From: Sporosarcina obsidiansis | GTDB taxonomy: Bacteria > Bacillota > Bacilli > Bacillales_A > Planococcaceae | Length of the DNA: 64,000 nucleotides | Direction: 5' to 3' | Assembly (NCBI RefSeq): GCF_009651005.1 | Contig: NZ_WHVW01000019.1 | Coordinates: forward strand, 1 to 64,000 | Shown here: positions 47,877 to 57,190 of the stretch, piece by piece | Layout: each line of letters opens with the position of its first letter | Numbering within the stretch: position 1 is the first letter of the stretch | Program-made: the position numbers and the translations under genes | The notes under the pieces: generated by a model | The model's input: the letters and a program-made list of their open reading frames with translations, nothing else | Told to the model about the DNA's origin: nothing | The model's database searches: none

Positions 47877-48100
47877 AGAAATAATGAAAACGTCGAAGGA
47901 ACGAGTACTCATGTATTCTGTGCCAAAGAAAAGAGCTTCTAGGCTGAAAAAGCTCTCTCAGATCATGAAGGAAAGCTATTCCAAAGTGCAACTAATCCCT
48001 GCCGTATTGCTGCGTTAAAGCAACTCGAGATACCGTGTAAGGCGGTAATGAGGGTGGTACCGCGTTCTTCGCCCCTTTTTATAGGGGTGGAGTTTTTTTA
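47877..48100 (+). promoter_or_regulatory. T-box leader of alaS, alanine type
   Basis: GGTGGTACCGCG at 48053-48064 is the T-box. The terminator follows at 48067-48092, with CTTCGCCCCT pairing with AGGGGTGGAG, then seven T. In stem I the likely specifier is GCT at 47975-47977, in the context GAAA-GCT-A, an alanine codon. The purine after the codon and the GAA before it match the layout seen in the proB leader. Uncharged alanine tRNA should induce alaS. Confidence 0.9.
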
Positions 48101-48118
48101 ATTTTAGGAGGAGTCATG

Positions 48119-50752
48119 ATGAAAAAATTAACCGCATCTGAAATTCGTCAACTTTTTTTAGACTATTTTAAAGAGCATGGACATAATGTAGAACCATCAG
48201 CTGCTTTAGTACCTGTTGATGATCCATCGCTACTATGGATAAATAGTGGTGTTGCTACACTAAAAAAGTATTTTGATGGACGTGTCATACCTGAAAACCC
48301 ACGGATTGCCAATGCGCAGAAGTCTATTCGTACAAATGACATTGAAAATGTCGGATACACAGCACGTCACCATACGTTCTTTGAAATGCTGGGGAACTTT
48401 TCGATTGGTGATTATTTTAAAGAAGAAGCAATCGTTCGTGCCTGGGACTTTCTGACGAATGAAAAATGGATTGGTTTTGATCCTGAATTATTATCCATCA
48501 CGATCCATCCTGAAGATGAAGAAGCATATGCGATTTGGAAAGATCGGATTGGAATTCCAACGGAGCGAATTATCCGTTTAGAAGGGAACTTCTGGGATAT
48601 TGGAGAAGGACCAAGTGGACCGAACTCAGAAATTTTCTATGATCGTGGTCCCGCTTATGGTGATGATTTTTCTGATCCTGAATTATATCCAGGTGGAGAA
48701 AATGAGCGATACTTGGAAATTTGGAATTTAGTATTCTCTGAGTTCAATCATAATCCTGACCACACGTACACACCACTACCTAAGAAAAATATTGATACAG
48801 GTATGGGTCTAGAACGGATGGCATCAGTCATTCAGGATGTACCTACTAACTTTGATACCGATTTATTTTTACCGATAATTGAAGCCGTAGAGAATGTTTC
48901 AGGTGAAAAATATGGGGAAACGACTGTAACAGATACAGCATTTAAAGTAATTGCTGACCATATTAGAACGGTTGCATTTGCGATAGGAGATGGAGCATTA
49001 CCCTCGAATGAAGGTCGCGGATATGTTCTTCGTCGTCTGCTAAGAAGAGCCGTTCGTTTTGCTAAGCAATTAGGCATCGATAAGCCGTTCATGTATATGC
49101 TCGTTCCGATCGTCGGGGATATCATGAAGGACTTCTATCCTGAAGTACATGATAAACAGGCTTTCATTATGAAAGTCGTGAAAAATGAAGAAGACCGTTT
49201 CCATGAAACGCTGCATGATGGTATGTCGATCTTATCTACTATTATTGAGAAAGCAAAAGCTTCAGGACAAGCAGTCGTGTCTGGAAGTGATGCATTCAAA
49301 CTGTATGATACGTACGGTTTTCCTTTTGAATTAACCGAAGAATTTGCTGCCGAAGAGCAAGTTGCGGTCGATCGCATTGGCTTCGATGAAGAGATGGCGG
49401 CACAGAGAAATCGTGCACGAGCAGCGAGAGCAGACGTTGATTCGATGCACATTCAATCAGGTGTATTAGGTGAGATCCATGATTCAAGTGAATTCATCGG
49501 TTATCAGCAACTACAGACAGAAGCATCGGTCATTGTATTGCTGAAAGACGGCCAGCGAATTTTACATGCTTCTGAGGGAGAAACCGTCCAAGTGATTTTG
49601 GATCAAACGCCATTCTACGCAGAAAGCGGCGGTCAAATCGCTGATAAAGGTACGTTGACAAACGAGGCATTCATTGCCGAAGTCCAAGACGTTCAAAAAG
49701 CACCGAATGGTCAGAATCTGCATACCATTTTCATCAGTTCAGGAGAAATGAACGAAGGCGCTACAATTGTTGCTAAAGTGGACGAGTATTCTCGTCGTTT
49801 GACGATTAAAAATCATACTGCTACTCATTTACTTCACCGTGCTTTGAAAGATGTACTTGGAGAACATGTCAATCAAGCAGGTTCCTATGTTGGACCGGAT
49901 CGACTTCGATTTGACTTCTCTCACTTCGGTCAAGTGACGAAGGACGAGTTAGAACGTATTGAGCGTCAAGTAAATGAACAGATTTGGGCAGGGACGCCTG
50001 TAAACACTTCCCTTGCACCAATTGCAGAAGCGAAAGAAATGGGTGCTATGGCTTTATTCGGTGAAAAGTATGGAGACATCGTTAGAGTTGTGCAAGTAGG
50101 CGACTATTCAATTGAACTATGCGGTGGTTGCCATGTGACGAACACTTCCGATATCAATGTCTTTAAGATTGTGTCTGAAGGCGGTATCGGTGCAGGAACG
50201 CGTCGTATCGAGGCTTTCACGGGTGGACAAGCATTCCAATCGTTTAAAGAAGATCAATTCGTCATCGATCAAGTAGCAGTGGTAGCAAAAGCAACACCGA
50301 AAACGGTCGTTTCTAAAGTGGAGTCCATTATGGCGGATTACAAAGACCTCCAACGTGAAAACGAATCGTTGGCTGCGAAATTGGGTAATAGTCAATTAGC
50401 TGATGTTATGGAAACGGCTCGCCAGGTAAATGATGTCACTGTAATTTCAGCTCACGTAGAAGTGAAGGATAATAATGCGCTGCGTCAGCTTATCGATGAA
50501 CTGAAACAAAAGACCTCTAAAGGCGTCCTAGTCCTAGGTACAGTAACCGATGATAAAGTAATGCTAGCAGCTGGCGTCACAAACGATTTGAAAGAGAGTG
50601 GCTACCATGCTGGCAAAATTGTCAATCACGTCGCTTCATTATGCGGCGGTAAAGGCGGCGGACGTCCTGATATGGCAATGGCTGGAGCAAAAGATGCGTC
50701 TAAACTTGATGACGCGCTTCAATCCGTGTATGATTATGTAAAATCTGTTTAA
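48119..50752 (+). CDS. alaS: Alanyl-tRNA synthetase
   Basis: An 877-residue class II synthetase with the full domain set: catalytic core ([27 protein letters not shown]), tRNA-binding region, editing domain with HTATHLLH and CGGCH (the zinc-binding HxxxH...CxxxH pattern), and a C-terminal C-Ala domain ending in [17 protein letters not shown]. The ATG at 48119 is six bases after AGGAGGAG; the ATG at 48116 is closer and less likely. It is controlled by the alanine T-box. Confidence 0.97.
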   Translation: MKKLTASEIRQLFLDYFKEHGHNVEPSAALVPVDDPSLLWINSGVATLKKYFDGRVIPENPRIANAQKSIRTNDIENVGYTARHHTFFEMLGNFSIGDYFKEEAIVRAWDFLTNEKWIGFDPELLSITIHPEDEEAYAIWKDRIGIPTERIIRLEGNFWDIGEGPSGPNSEIFYDRGPAYGDDFSDPELYPGGENERYLEIWNLVFSEFNHNPDHTYTPLPKKNIDTGMGLERMASVIQDVPTNFDTDLFLPIIEAVENVSGEKYGETTVTDTAFKVIADHIRTVAFAIGDGALPSNEGRGYVLRRLLRRAVRFAKQLGIDKPFMYMLVPIVGDIMKDFYPEVHDKQAFIMKVVKNEEDRFHETLHDGMSILSTIIEKAKASGQAVVSGSDAFKLYDTYGFPFELTEEFAAEEQVAVDRIGFDEEMAAQRNRARAARADVDSMHIQSGVLGEIHDSSEFIGYQQLQTEASVIVLLKDGQRILHASEGETVQVILDQTPFYAESGGQIADKGTLTNEAFIAEVQDVQKAPNGQNLHTIFISSGEMNEGATIVAKVDEYSRRLTIKNHTATHLLHRALKDVLGEHVNQAGSYVGPDRLRFDFSHFGQVTKDELERIERQVNEQIWAGTPVNTSLAPIAEAKEMGAMALFGEKYGDIVRVVQVGDYSIELCGGCHVTNTSDINVFKIVSEGGIGAGTRRIEAFTGGQAFQSFKEDQFVIDQVAVVAKATPKTVVSKVESIMADYKDLQRENESLAAKLGNSQLADVMETARQVNDVTVISAHVEVKDNNALRQLIDELKQKTSKGVLVLGTVTDDKVMLAAGVTNDLKESGYHAGKIVNHVASLCGGKGGGRPDMAMAGAKDASKLDDALQSVYDYVKSV

Positions 50753-50761
50753 CTGAGTTCA

Positions 50762-50806
50762 CCAAGAGTTCTTCTAGTAAAGTTAATATGCTAGAAGAAC
50801 AATTGG
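50762..50806 (+). promoter_or_regulatory. Hairpin between alaS and yrzL
   Basis: GTTCTTCTAG pairs with CTAGAAGAAC, extended past a two-by-two internal loop by CCAA with TTGG. No T run follows, so it is unlikely to be a strong terminator. It could slow or process the transcript between alaS and the downstream genes. Confidence 0.45.
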
Positions 50807-50848
50807 TTGAGATACACATAATGGGAATCGGAAAGCGGGGTGTCGAGT

Positions 50849-51121
50849 ATGAGTTCATCTGATAAAACGATGAAATTCAACTTTCCAGAAGAGTCTATGG
50901 AGGAAGAAGTCAAAGCAGTCATGCTCCATGTCTACAAAGCATTAGAAGAAAAAGGATATAACCCGATCAATCAGGTTGTCGGATACCTATTATCCGGAGA
51001 TCCAGCCTATATTCCACGCCATGAAGATGCTCGCAGTCTAATACGAAAATTAGAACGAGATGAAATTCTCGAAGAACTAGTTAAATTTTACATTCGAGAG
51101 AATAGAGGCAAGTCTGAATGA
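50849..51121 (+). CDS. yrzL: IreB/YrzL family regulatory phosphoprotein
   Basis: A 90-residue helical protein of the UPF0297 family. The core [20 protein letters not shown] followed by [20 protein letters not shown] is nearly invariant in Firmicutes. In Enterococcus the homologue IreB is phosphorylated by the kinase IreK and affects cephalosporin resistance; a role here is inferred. The ATG at 50849 is eight bases after AGCGGGG. It overlaps ruvX by four bases. Confidence 0.92.
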   Translation: MSSSDKTMKFNFPEESMEEEVKAVMLHVYKALEEKGYNPINQVVGYLLSGDPAYIPRHEDARSLIRKLERDEILEELVKFYIRENRGKSE

Positions 51122-51537
51122 GAATAATGGGGTTGGATGTCGGTACGAAAACGGTAGGTATCGCAATTAGTGATAGTCTCGGCTGGACTGCACAAGGTAT
51201 CGAGACGATCAAAATTGATGAAGAAGCTGGTTTTTTTGGGTTGGAGCGAATCGAAGAACTAACAAAAGAATATGAAGTACAGGAGTTTGTCGTCGGCTAT
51301 CCTAAGAATATGAATAATACAATCGGTCCAAGAGGACAAGCTTCTGAACACTATGCCAACAGCTTACGTGAGAGATTTGGTTTTCCCGTAGTTCTCTGGG
51401 ATGAACGACTTACCACAATGGCCGCGGAACGCGTTTTGATTGAAGCGGATGTTAGTCGCAAGAAGCGAAAATCGGTTATTGATAAGATGGCTGCAGTAAT
51501 GATTCTTCAAGGGTATTTAGATTCAAAAAAATTTTAG
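51118..51537 (+). CDS. ruvX: RNase H-fold nuclease YqgF/RuvX (YrrK)
   Basis: A 139-residue RNase H-like protein, proposed to process pre-16S rRNA ends and to resemble Holliday-junction resolvases. The acidic residues are visible: D7 in [16 protein letters not shown], the E/D pair in LWDERLTT and a late D in [12 protein letters not shown]. Length is normal. The ATG overlaps the yrzL stop, a pair conserved across Firmicutes. Confidence 0.94.
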   Translation: MRIMGLDVGTKTVGIAISDSLGWTAQGIETIKIDEEAGFFGLERIEELTKEYEVQEFVVGYPKNMNNTIGPRGQASEHYANSLRERFGFPVVLWDERLTTMAAERVLIEADVSRKKRKSVIDKMAAVMILQGYLDSKKF

Positions 51538-51548
51538 AGGTGATTAGA

Positions 51549-51839
51549 TTGGAACATGGACAAGAAACAATGACAATCGTAGACGAGAATGGTGAAGAAC
51601 ATGTTTGTGAAGTGATTTTAACATTTGATTCAAAGGAATTTGAAAGATCTTATGTACTTTATCACGTCTTAGACGGTGAAGAAGTTGATGAGGATGAAGA
51701 AGTCGAGATTCATGCGTCTGCGTTCATACCAACTGAAGAAGGCGAAGAGGGCGGCGAGTTATTGGAGATCGAGTCCGATGAAGAATGGGATATGATTGAA
51801 GAAGTATTAAATACTTTCCTTGAAGAAGAGGACGAGTAA
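51549..51839 (+). CDS. yrzB: Acidic DUF1292 protein (YrzB)
   Basis: A 96-residue very acidic protein of the DUF1292 family with unknown function. The sequence [19 protein letters not shown] is followed by a strand-rich core and an Asp/Glu-rich tail ending [13 protein letters not shown]. The TTG at 51549 is preferred because the GTG at 51540 lies inside the ribosome site AGAGGTGA; it also matches the start of the B. subtilis protein. It completes the yrzL-ruvX-yrzB operon, followed by a terminator. Confidence 0.88.
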   Translation: MEHGQETMTIVDENGEEHVCEVILTFDSKEFERSYVLYHVLDGEEVDEDEEVEIHASAFIPTEEGEEGGELLEIESDEEWDMIEEVLNTFLEEEDE

Positions 51840-51864
51840 GGATTGAAGATCTGATCATGTGACG

Positions 51865-51896
51865 GACGGAATGGTGCGGACCGTTCCGTCTTTTTT
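51865..51896 (+). terminator. Terminator after yrzB
   Basis: GACGGAATGGT pairs with ACCGTTCCGTC (one U-G pair) across a four-base loop and runs into TTTTTT. Confidence 0.9.
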
Positions 51897-52055
51897 CACT
51901 TGATTTATCTGAATTCTTCAGAAAACCCGCAGTTCTATGAGTTTCGGAATAAATGTAGTGATTTTTCTGTTCACAGAGAGTTTAAACTACAGAGGAATCC
52001 AGATACAATTATGTTATAGCGTACTGGATCAGTAGTGGAAAATGAGGTGAGGGTG

Positions 52056-53192
52056 ATGGAAAAAGAACCCCAAAGAAAAAAAGAAGTAATGTTCCAACGG
52101 ATGCTTGAACAAAAGGAAGAAGTGAGGATTATTCGAAAAATAGTGCTTTGGATCGTAGCCATTGTACTCGTTGTGGGAATAATTAGTGGTCTGTCTATCT
52201 ATACATACATAAAAAGTGCTCTCAAGCCAGTAGATCCAGATTCAGAAAAAGTTGTCGAAGTGGTAATTCCCATTGGCTCTGGTTTAGATACGATTTCAGA
52301 AGTACTTGAAAAAGAAGGTATTATAAAAAGTGCTCGAATTTTTAAGTACTATGCAAAAGTGAACAATGAGGCGGATTTTCAAGCTGGAACTTATGGTCTA
52401 ACTAAATCTATGACACCAGACGAATTGATTCAGAGTTTGAAAACAGGGGTGGTTTATAGAACACCTGCGTTTACACTGGTTATACCTGAAGGCTTGACGT
52501 TGGAACAAATAGCAGAAAGAACGAGTGAGAAAACATCAATTACAAAAGAAGAATTTATGGATTATGTAACAAATAAAGAGACGATTCAACATTATATCGC
52601 AAAATATCCTGACGTCATTACGGATGAAATCTTACAGGAAAACATTCGCCATTCATTAGAGGGGTATCTTTTCCCGGCTACTTATCCATTCTATGAGGAA
52701 ACACCTCCAGTGGAAGAAGTGGTAGATACGATGGTAGAAGCAACTGTTCAGAATATCATACCTTATCATGGATTTTTAGAAGAAAAGAAAAAGACGGCAC
52801 ATTGGTTGTTAACATTTGCCTCTTTACTTGAAAAAGAAGCGACTAGTAAAGCGGATCGCGAAACCATTGCGAGTGTATTCAATAACCGTCTAAATGAGGG
52901 AATGCCACTGCAAACAGATCCTACCGTTTTGTATGCACTTGGAAAACATAAAGAACGTGTATTACACGAAGATTTAAAAGTAAAAGATGCCTATAACACG
53001 TATCAAAATAAAGGGCTACCGCCTGGTCCGATTGCTAATGCAGGAAGCGCATCAATACAAGCAGTAGTCGAACCTTCTGACACAAACTATTTGTTCTTCT
53101 TGGCGGATAAAGATGGTGTAAATCATTTTGCAAAAACATATGAAGAACATTTAAAAAATAAAGCAGAGTATATTGACAGCCAGAATAAATAA
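52056..53192 (+). CDS. mltG: Endolytic peptidoglycan transglycosylase MltG
   Basis: A 378-residue membrane-anchored enzyme that cuts nascent glycan strands and is thought to end their growth. A cytoplasmic basic N-terminus precedes one membrane helix (about residues 29-51, IVLWIVAIVLVVGIISGLSI). A LysM-like subdomain follows, then the YceG fold with the catalytic glutamate in LTFASLLEKEA and LQTDPTVLYALG. The ATG at 52056 sits behind GAGGTGAGG. It is followed by trmR, 27 bases on. Confidence 0.94.
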   Translation: MEKEPQRKKEVMFQRMLEQKEEVRIIRKIVLWIVAIVLVVGIISGLSIYTYIKSALKPVDPDSEKVVEVVIPIGSGLDTISEVLEKEGIIKSARIFKYYAKVNNEADFQAGTYGLTKSMTPDELIQSLKTGVVYRTPAFTLVIPEGLTLEQIAERTSEKTSITKEEFMDYVTNKETIQHYIAKYPDVITDEILQENIRHSLEGYLFPATYPFYEETPPVEEVVDTMVEATVQNIIPYHGFLEEKKKTAHWLLTFASLLEKEATSKADRETIASVFNNRLNEGMPLQTDPTVLYALGKHKERVLHEDLKVKDAYNTYQNKGLPPGPIANAGSASIQAVVEPSDTNYLFFLADKDGVNHFAKTYEEHLKNKAEYIDSQNK

Positions 53193-53219
53193 GGCGATTG
53201 CTTTAAAGGGGAAGTTGTG

Positions 53220-53855
53220 ATGAAGGAATACAATGCGTATATTAGCCGTTTTTCTAAAGAAAAAGATGTACTAATCCAAGAGATGGAGCAATATGCAGCT
53301 GAACACCGAGTGCCGATCATGGATGATATGGGTTTACATACACTGATCGGACTGCTTCAAATTCAACAACCAAAGCGAATTCTAGAGATTGGAAGTGCAA
53401 TAGGCTACTCGGCCATCCGTTTAGCTGAGGCCTTTCCAGAAGTAGTGATCGATACGATTGAACGGGATGCAGAACGTTATATGAAAGCAGTAGAGCATGT
53501 TCAGCGAAGCGGACTAGAAGATCGGATTCATATCATTCATGATGATGCGTTGGAGATGGATGTAGAAAGCTTATCGACACAACCATTCGATACATTGTTT
53601 ATTGACGCTGCAAAAGGGCAATATCAGAAGTTTTTTGAAAAGTATAGCCCACTGCTAAGTACAAAAGGTGTAATTTATTGTGATAATATGTTTATGCATG
53701 GTATGGTGCTGCTGGAAGATGCAGAAATTCCTAAACGGAATCGTACGATGATTCGTAATTTGCAAAATTTCACAAGTTGGGTCATGGAGAATGAAGGTTA
53801 TGAAACAGCTCTATTGCCAGTCGGTGATGGAATTTTAATTGCGATTAAAAAATAA
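53220..53855 (+). CDS. trmR: tRNA 5-hydroxyuridine methyltransferase (YrrM)
   Basis: A 211-residue class I SAM methyltransferase of the O-methyltransferase type. The SAM loop is [13 protein letters not shown] and later motifs are IDTIERD and [13 protein letters not shown]. Homology and position correspond to B. subtilis YrrM/TrmR, which turns 5-hydroxyuridine at tRNA wobble positions into 5-methoxyuridine. In B. subtilis the hydroxylation genes trhP1 and trhP2 (yrrN, yrrO) come next; here udk follows directly. The ATG at 53220 is seven bases after AAAGGGGA. Confidence 0.87.
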   Translation: MKEYNAYISRFSKEKDVLIQEMEQYAAEHRVPIMDDMGLHTLIGLLQIQQPKRILEIGSAIGYSAIRLAEAFPEVVIDTIERDAERYMKAVEHVQRSGLEDRIHIIHDDALEMDVESLSTQPFDTLFIDAAKGQYQKFFEKYSPLLSTKGVIYCDNMFMHGMVLLEDAEIPKRNRTMIRNLQNFTSWVMENEGYETALLPVGDGILIAIKK

Positions 53856-53884
53856 GAACTAGCAAGCAGCAAAGGGGAATAGCT

Positions 53885-54520
53885 GTGAAGAAAAAACCTG
53901 TTGTGATTGGAATTGCTGGAGGTTCAGGATCTGGTAAAACGAGTGTCACAAAAAAAATTCATGAAGTGTTTCAAGGTCATTCGGTTGTAGTCATCGAACA
54001 GGACGACTATTATAAAGATCAGACACATTTAGATTTTAAAGATCGACTAGAGACAAATTATGATCATCCATTAGCTTTTGATACAGATTTATTAATCGAA
54101 CATATTGTACAGCTAGTAAACAGACAATCCATTCAAAAACCTACGTATGATTATACAATACATACGCGGTCTACCGAAACGGTGACTGTAGAATCGCAAG
54201 ATGTGATCATTTTAGAAGGTATTCTAATACTTGAGGATGAGCGATTGCGAGAATTGATGGATATTAAATTGTTTGTAGATACAGATGCAGATATTCGGAT
54301 TATTCGAAGATTATTGCGCGATATCAATGATCGAGGACGCACGGTGGATTCAGTAATTCATCAATACTTGTCAGTAGTCAGGCCGATGCACAATCAATTT
54401 ATTGAACCGACAAAAAAATATGCTAATATAATTATTCCTGAAGGCGGAGAGAATGCGGTTGCCATTGATTTGATGGTTACAAAAATAAAAACAATTCTTG
54501 CTTCTACAGACGAAGTATAA
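53885..54520 (+). CDS. udk: Uridine kinase
   Basis: A 211-residue kinase that phosphorylates uridine and cytidine in pyrimidine salvage. The P-loop is [11 protein letters not shown], followed by [17 protein letters not shown] and ILEGILIL. The C-terminal [18 protein letters not shown] is typical. It starts with GTG behind AAAGGGGA. It is 29 bases after trmR and probably co-transcribed with mltG-trmR; a terminator follows. Confidence 0.96.
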   Translation: MKKKPVVIGIAGGSGSGKTSVTKKIHEVFQGHSVVVIEQDDYYKDQTHLDFKDRLETNYDHPLAFDTDLLIEHIVQLVNRQSIQKPTYDYTIHTRSTETVTVESQDVIILEGILILEDERLRELMDIKLFVDTDADIRIIRRLLRDINDRGRTVDSVIHQYLSVVRPMHNQFIEPTKKYANIIIPEGGENAVAIDLMVTKIKTILASTDEV

Positions 54521-54617
54521 TATGATGATGACATAATTTTAACTGAATTCAGCAAAACTCTCCCCTAAATACAAGACTAAGCTGAATTTAAAGTAAGATG
54601 TAAACAAAAATAGCAAC

Positions 54618-54660
54618 ACTATGTCACATACCTGAGATGGGTGTGGCATAGTATTTTTTA
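54618..54660 (+). terminator. Terminator after udk
   Basis: ACTATG(T)CACA pairs with TGTG(G)CATAGT and runs into TTTTTT, about 100 bases after udk and just before greA, so greA probably has its own promoter or is partly read through. Confidence 0.8.
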
Positions 54661-54688
54661 TGAACAGAAATTTGAGGAGTGTTGTTAG

Positions 54689-55165
54689 ATGGTTTCAGAA
54701 AAAAAATTTCCTATGACTGTATCAGGTAAACAAAAATTAGAAGAAGAGCTTGAATATCTAAAAACAGTAAAGCGTAAAGAAGTAGTAGAACGAATTAAGA
54801 TTGCTCGAAGCTATGGAGACCTTTCGGAAAACTCTGAGTATGATTCCGCGAAAGAAGATCAGGCATTTGTTGAAGGGAAAATCTCTTCTTTGGAATCCAT
54901 GATCCGTAATGCTGTCATTATTACAGAAGATGAACTCAACACAGATGAAGTTCAATTAGGTAGAACGGTGACGTTTAAAGAAATTCCTGATGGAGACGAA
55001 GAGACGTACACAATTGTTGGTTCTGCTGAAGCAAATCCTTTGGAAGGGTTGATTTCAAATGATTCACCAATTGCCAAAGGATTAATGGGACGTAAGAAAG
55101 ATGATAAAGTGAAGATTCAAACTCCCGGCGGTGAAATGTCAGTTGAAATACTCGAGATAAAATGA
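54689..55165 (+). CDS. greA: Transcription elongation factor GreA
   Basis: A 158-residue factor that rescues backtracked RNA polymerase. The N-terminal coiled coil ends in the acidic tip [20 protein letters not shown], whose aspartate and glutamate act in transcript cleavage. The C-terminal globular domain includes [14 protein letters not shown]. Length and both domains are standard. GAGGAG lies upstream of the ATG. A terminator follows, so it is probably a single-gene unit. Confidence 0.97.
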   Translation: MVSEKKFPMTVSGKQKLEEELEYLKTVKRKEVVERIKIARSYGDLSENSEYDSAKEDQAFVEGKISSLESMIRNAVIITEDELNTDEVQLGRTVTFKEIPDGDEETYTIVGSAEANPLEGLISNDSPIAKGLMGRKKDDKVKIQTPGGEMSVEILEIK

Positions 55166-55171
55166 CAAACG

Positions 55172-55207
55172 TACCGTCTTCTTACTAGTAGAAGACGGTA
55201 TTGCTTT
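55172..55207 (+). terminator. Terminator after greA
   Basis: TACCGTCTTCT pairs with AGAAGACGGTA across a seven-base loop, with a T-rich TTGCTTT tail. Confidence 0.85.
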
Positions 55208-55288
55208 ATCTGATTTCGGGAAACCAATTGACTCGTAAAAACGTCTGAATGGACAGTAGTACATGCCATACGTAAGGAGATGTGATGA

Positions 55289-55966
55289 ATGGCAGAACGA
55301 GAACCTAACTTTTCCAGGATGTCACGTAAAAAAAGCAAGAAAGACAAAGTGTTAAATATTTTAATTGGTATTGTGGTGGTACTTATTTTAATTGTTGGAG
55401 TCACTTTTATTTTGGGAGATGACAAAGACGAGGTAAGTGATGATAAGCAGCAAGAACCACAACAGACTGAAGAAGTATCCGATAAACCGATATTAGTGGG
55501 AGAACAACCAGTTGGTAAGGATGCTGTAGAAACAGAGCCGAGTGAAGAGGAGGGGTCTTCATCAGATGAAGAGGGGAAAATAGTGAATGAAGCCGTACAA
55601 GAGGATGAGTCAGTAACGGATGCTATTACTACTACACCTTCCACTGATCAAGCTGTTAAAGAAACAGTAGTGGATGCTAATTGGAAGCCACTTGGGACGA
55701 AGCAAACAGGTACACATGTTTCTAAATATGATGGAGAATCGGATGATTGGTATGAAAAGAAACAAGCGATAGCTTATGCCACAGGTTTATCCGAAGATCA
55801 ATTAATATACTGGCGTATCCAAAATGGTGGCAGTCCTCAAAAAGCAGAGGGCATTGTGTCTAGCTTGGATAAGTCGGAGAAATATAAAGTCTATTTGGAA
55901 TGGGTAGACAGCGAGGGCTGGAAACCAGTGAAAATGGACGTATTGAATACTTTGGAAACAAAATAA
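55289..55966 (+). CDS. yrrS: Membrane-anchored YrrS-like protein (DUF1510)
   Basis: A 225-residue protein with a short basic cytoplasmic start, one membrane helix at about residues 22-43 (VLNILIGIVVVLILIVGVTF), a long acidic Ser/Glu/Gln linker, and a C-terminal folded domain beginning near DANWKPLGTKQTG. The last part matches B. subtilis YrrS, which lies between greA and a penicillin-binding protein gene. That gene is missing here. Function is unknown, perhaps cell-wall related. AAGGAG precedes the ATG. Confidence 0.85.
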   Translation: MAEREPNFSRMSRKKSKKDKVLNILIGIVVVLILIVGVTFILGDDKDEVSDDKQQEPQQTEEVSDKPILVGEQPVGKDAVETEPSEEEGSSSDEEGKIVNEAVQEDESVTDAITTTPSTDQAVKETVVDANWKPLGTKQTGTHVSKYDGESDDWYEKKQAIAYATGLSEDQLIYWRIQNGGSPQKAEGIVSSLDKSEKYKVYLEWVDSEGWKPVKMDVLNTLETK

Positions 55967-56021
55967 AATGGCATTCGCATGTTGTAGAGAATTATGTACT
56001 GTAAAGGGGAGATCATGACAT

Positions 56022-56714
56022 ATGAAGATAGCTATTGTGGGTGCAATGGACGAAGAAGTAGAAATATTGCGTAGGGAGATTGGACTTGGTAAAGTCACAA
56101 CTATCGCAAATTGTGAATTTATTGAAGGTAAGGTCGGAAAGCATCAAGTAATCGTAACAAAAAGTGGAATCGGTAAAGTAAATGCTGCGATGGCCACAAC
56201 AATTCTTTTACAAAACTACAAACCGGATCTCGTATTGAATACGGGTTCCGCAGGTGGTACGCATCCTGACTTGGAAATCGGTACGGTCGTTGTATCTGAT
56301 CACGTTCTTCATCATGACGTAGATGTGACCGCGTTTGGCTATGAACCGGGACAGCTTCCACAATTACCAGCTACTTTCCCTTCAGATGAGAATTTGATTG
56401 GTTTAGCGAGAGAAGCGGTCGTTGAATTAGATACATACGAGCATGCGGTTGGTACCATAGCATCAGCTGATACATTTATGGCAGACGCGGATAAGGTCAT
56501 GAAAGTGAAGGAGAAATTTCCTCAAGTGATCGCTGTCGAGATGGAAGCGGCAGCTGTGGCTCAAGTTTGTCACCAATTCCATACCAAGTTTGTAGTCATT
56601 CGTGCATTATCGGATATAGCAGGAAAAGAGTCTTCGATTAGTTTTGACGAATTTTTACCACTCGCAGCAAAACATTCGTCACAGATTGTTTTGCGTGTCA
56701 TCTCGAAACTTTAA
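56022..56714 (+). CDS. mtnN: 5'-methylthioadenosine/S-adenosylhomocysteine nucleosidase
   Basis: A 230-residue enzyme that removes adenine from methylthioadenosine and S-adenosylhomocysteine, by-products of polyamine and methylation reactions. It opens MKIAIVGAMDEEVEIL with the catalytic glutamate, has TGSAGG, and the late ASADTFM and VAVEMEAAAVAQV segments with the substrate-binding glutamate and an aspartate in ALSDIAG. AAAGGGGAGA precedes the ATG. The tiny gene at 56782 follows. Confidence 0.96.
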   Translation: MKIAIVGAMDEEVEILRREIGLGKVTTIANCEFIEGKVGKHQVIVTKSGIGKVNAAMATTILLQNYKPDLVLNTGSAGGTHPDLEIGTVVVSDHVLHHDVDVTAFGYEPGQLPQLPATFPSDENLIGLAREAVVELDTYEHAVGTIASADTFMADADKVMKVKEKFPQVIAVEMEAAAVAQVCHQFHTKFVVIRALSDIAGKESSISFDEFLPLAAKHSSQIVLRVISKL

Positions 56715-56781
56715 GAGGTCTATGGTAAAATTAATAAGTAGACAAAGTATATGATAGTTTCATTGAAAGGAGGGACAACCA

Positions 56782-56862
56782 ATGGGGTTCTTAATGGGCG
56801 GTGTATTTATAGTAACAGCAGTATTGTCAGCAATAATTTTACGTGAGGTCAGAGCAGACTGA
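56782..56862 (+). CDS. 26-residue membrane peptide
   Basis: MGFLMGGVFIVTAVLSAIIL followed by REVRAD and a stop. A single hydrophobic helix spans residues 3-20, with a charged C-terminus. A very strong ribosome site, AAAGGAGGG at 56766, is seven bases upstream, and a terminator follows at 56878, so the unit has the full layout of a gene. It is too short for most gene finders. The family is unknown; similar tiny membrane peptides occur beside division and sporulation genes. Confidence 0.6.
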   Translation: MGFLMGGVFIVTAVLSAIILREVRAD

Positions 56863-56877
56863 GATCAGATAAAAAAC

Positions 56878-56920
56878 AAAGCGTTTCCGATGTCGGGCAA
56901 CCACATCAGAAACGCTTTTT
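56878..56920 (+). terminator. Terminator after the 26-residue peptide gene
   Basis: AAAGCGTTTC pairs with GAAACGCTTT, with an inner ATGT...ACAT stem, followed by T. The A run at its left makes it potentially bidirectional. Confidence 0.9.
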
Positions 56921-56935
56921 ATGATCAGATAAACA

Positions 56936-57160
56936 ATCAAAAGCGGAAGGCGCCGTCTAGGGGCGACCGGCATAAGCCGAAGTTGCGAAGTGGCGTACTT
57001 TGCCACACAGTAACTTTGACTTATGACCCGAGCCCCTGGCGCCTGTAGCTAGATGAATCAAAAGCGGAAGGCGCCGTCTAGGGGCGACCGGCATAAGCCG
57101 AAGTTGCGGAGTGGCGCTCTTTGCCACACAGTAACTTTGACTTATGACCCGAACCCCTGG
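56936..57160. repeat. Two tandem copies of a 121-bp hairpin-forming repeat
   Basis: ATCAAAAGCGGAAGGCGCC begins both copies, at 56936 and 57057. Copy 1 is 121 bp and copy 2 about 104 bp, with only a handful of changes. Each unit folds on itself: AGGGGC with GCCCCT (GAACCCCT in copy 2), CATAAG with CTTATG, and in copy 1 GGCGCC at both ends. The sequence is GC-rich against its surroundings. Open frames across it are by-products. It resembles short repeats scattered in Planococcaceae genomes; function is unknown. Confidence 0.85.
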
Positions 57161-57190
57161 CATCAGTTAGCCGTGAAACACACGATGTGT

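Noticed and set aside
54539-54552. TTAACTGAATTCAG shared with 39627-39640
   Set aside because: A 14-base identity between two intergenic AT-rich palindromes is expected by chance several times in 64 kb, and flanks do not match.
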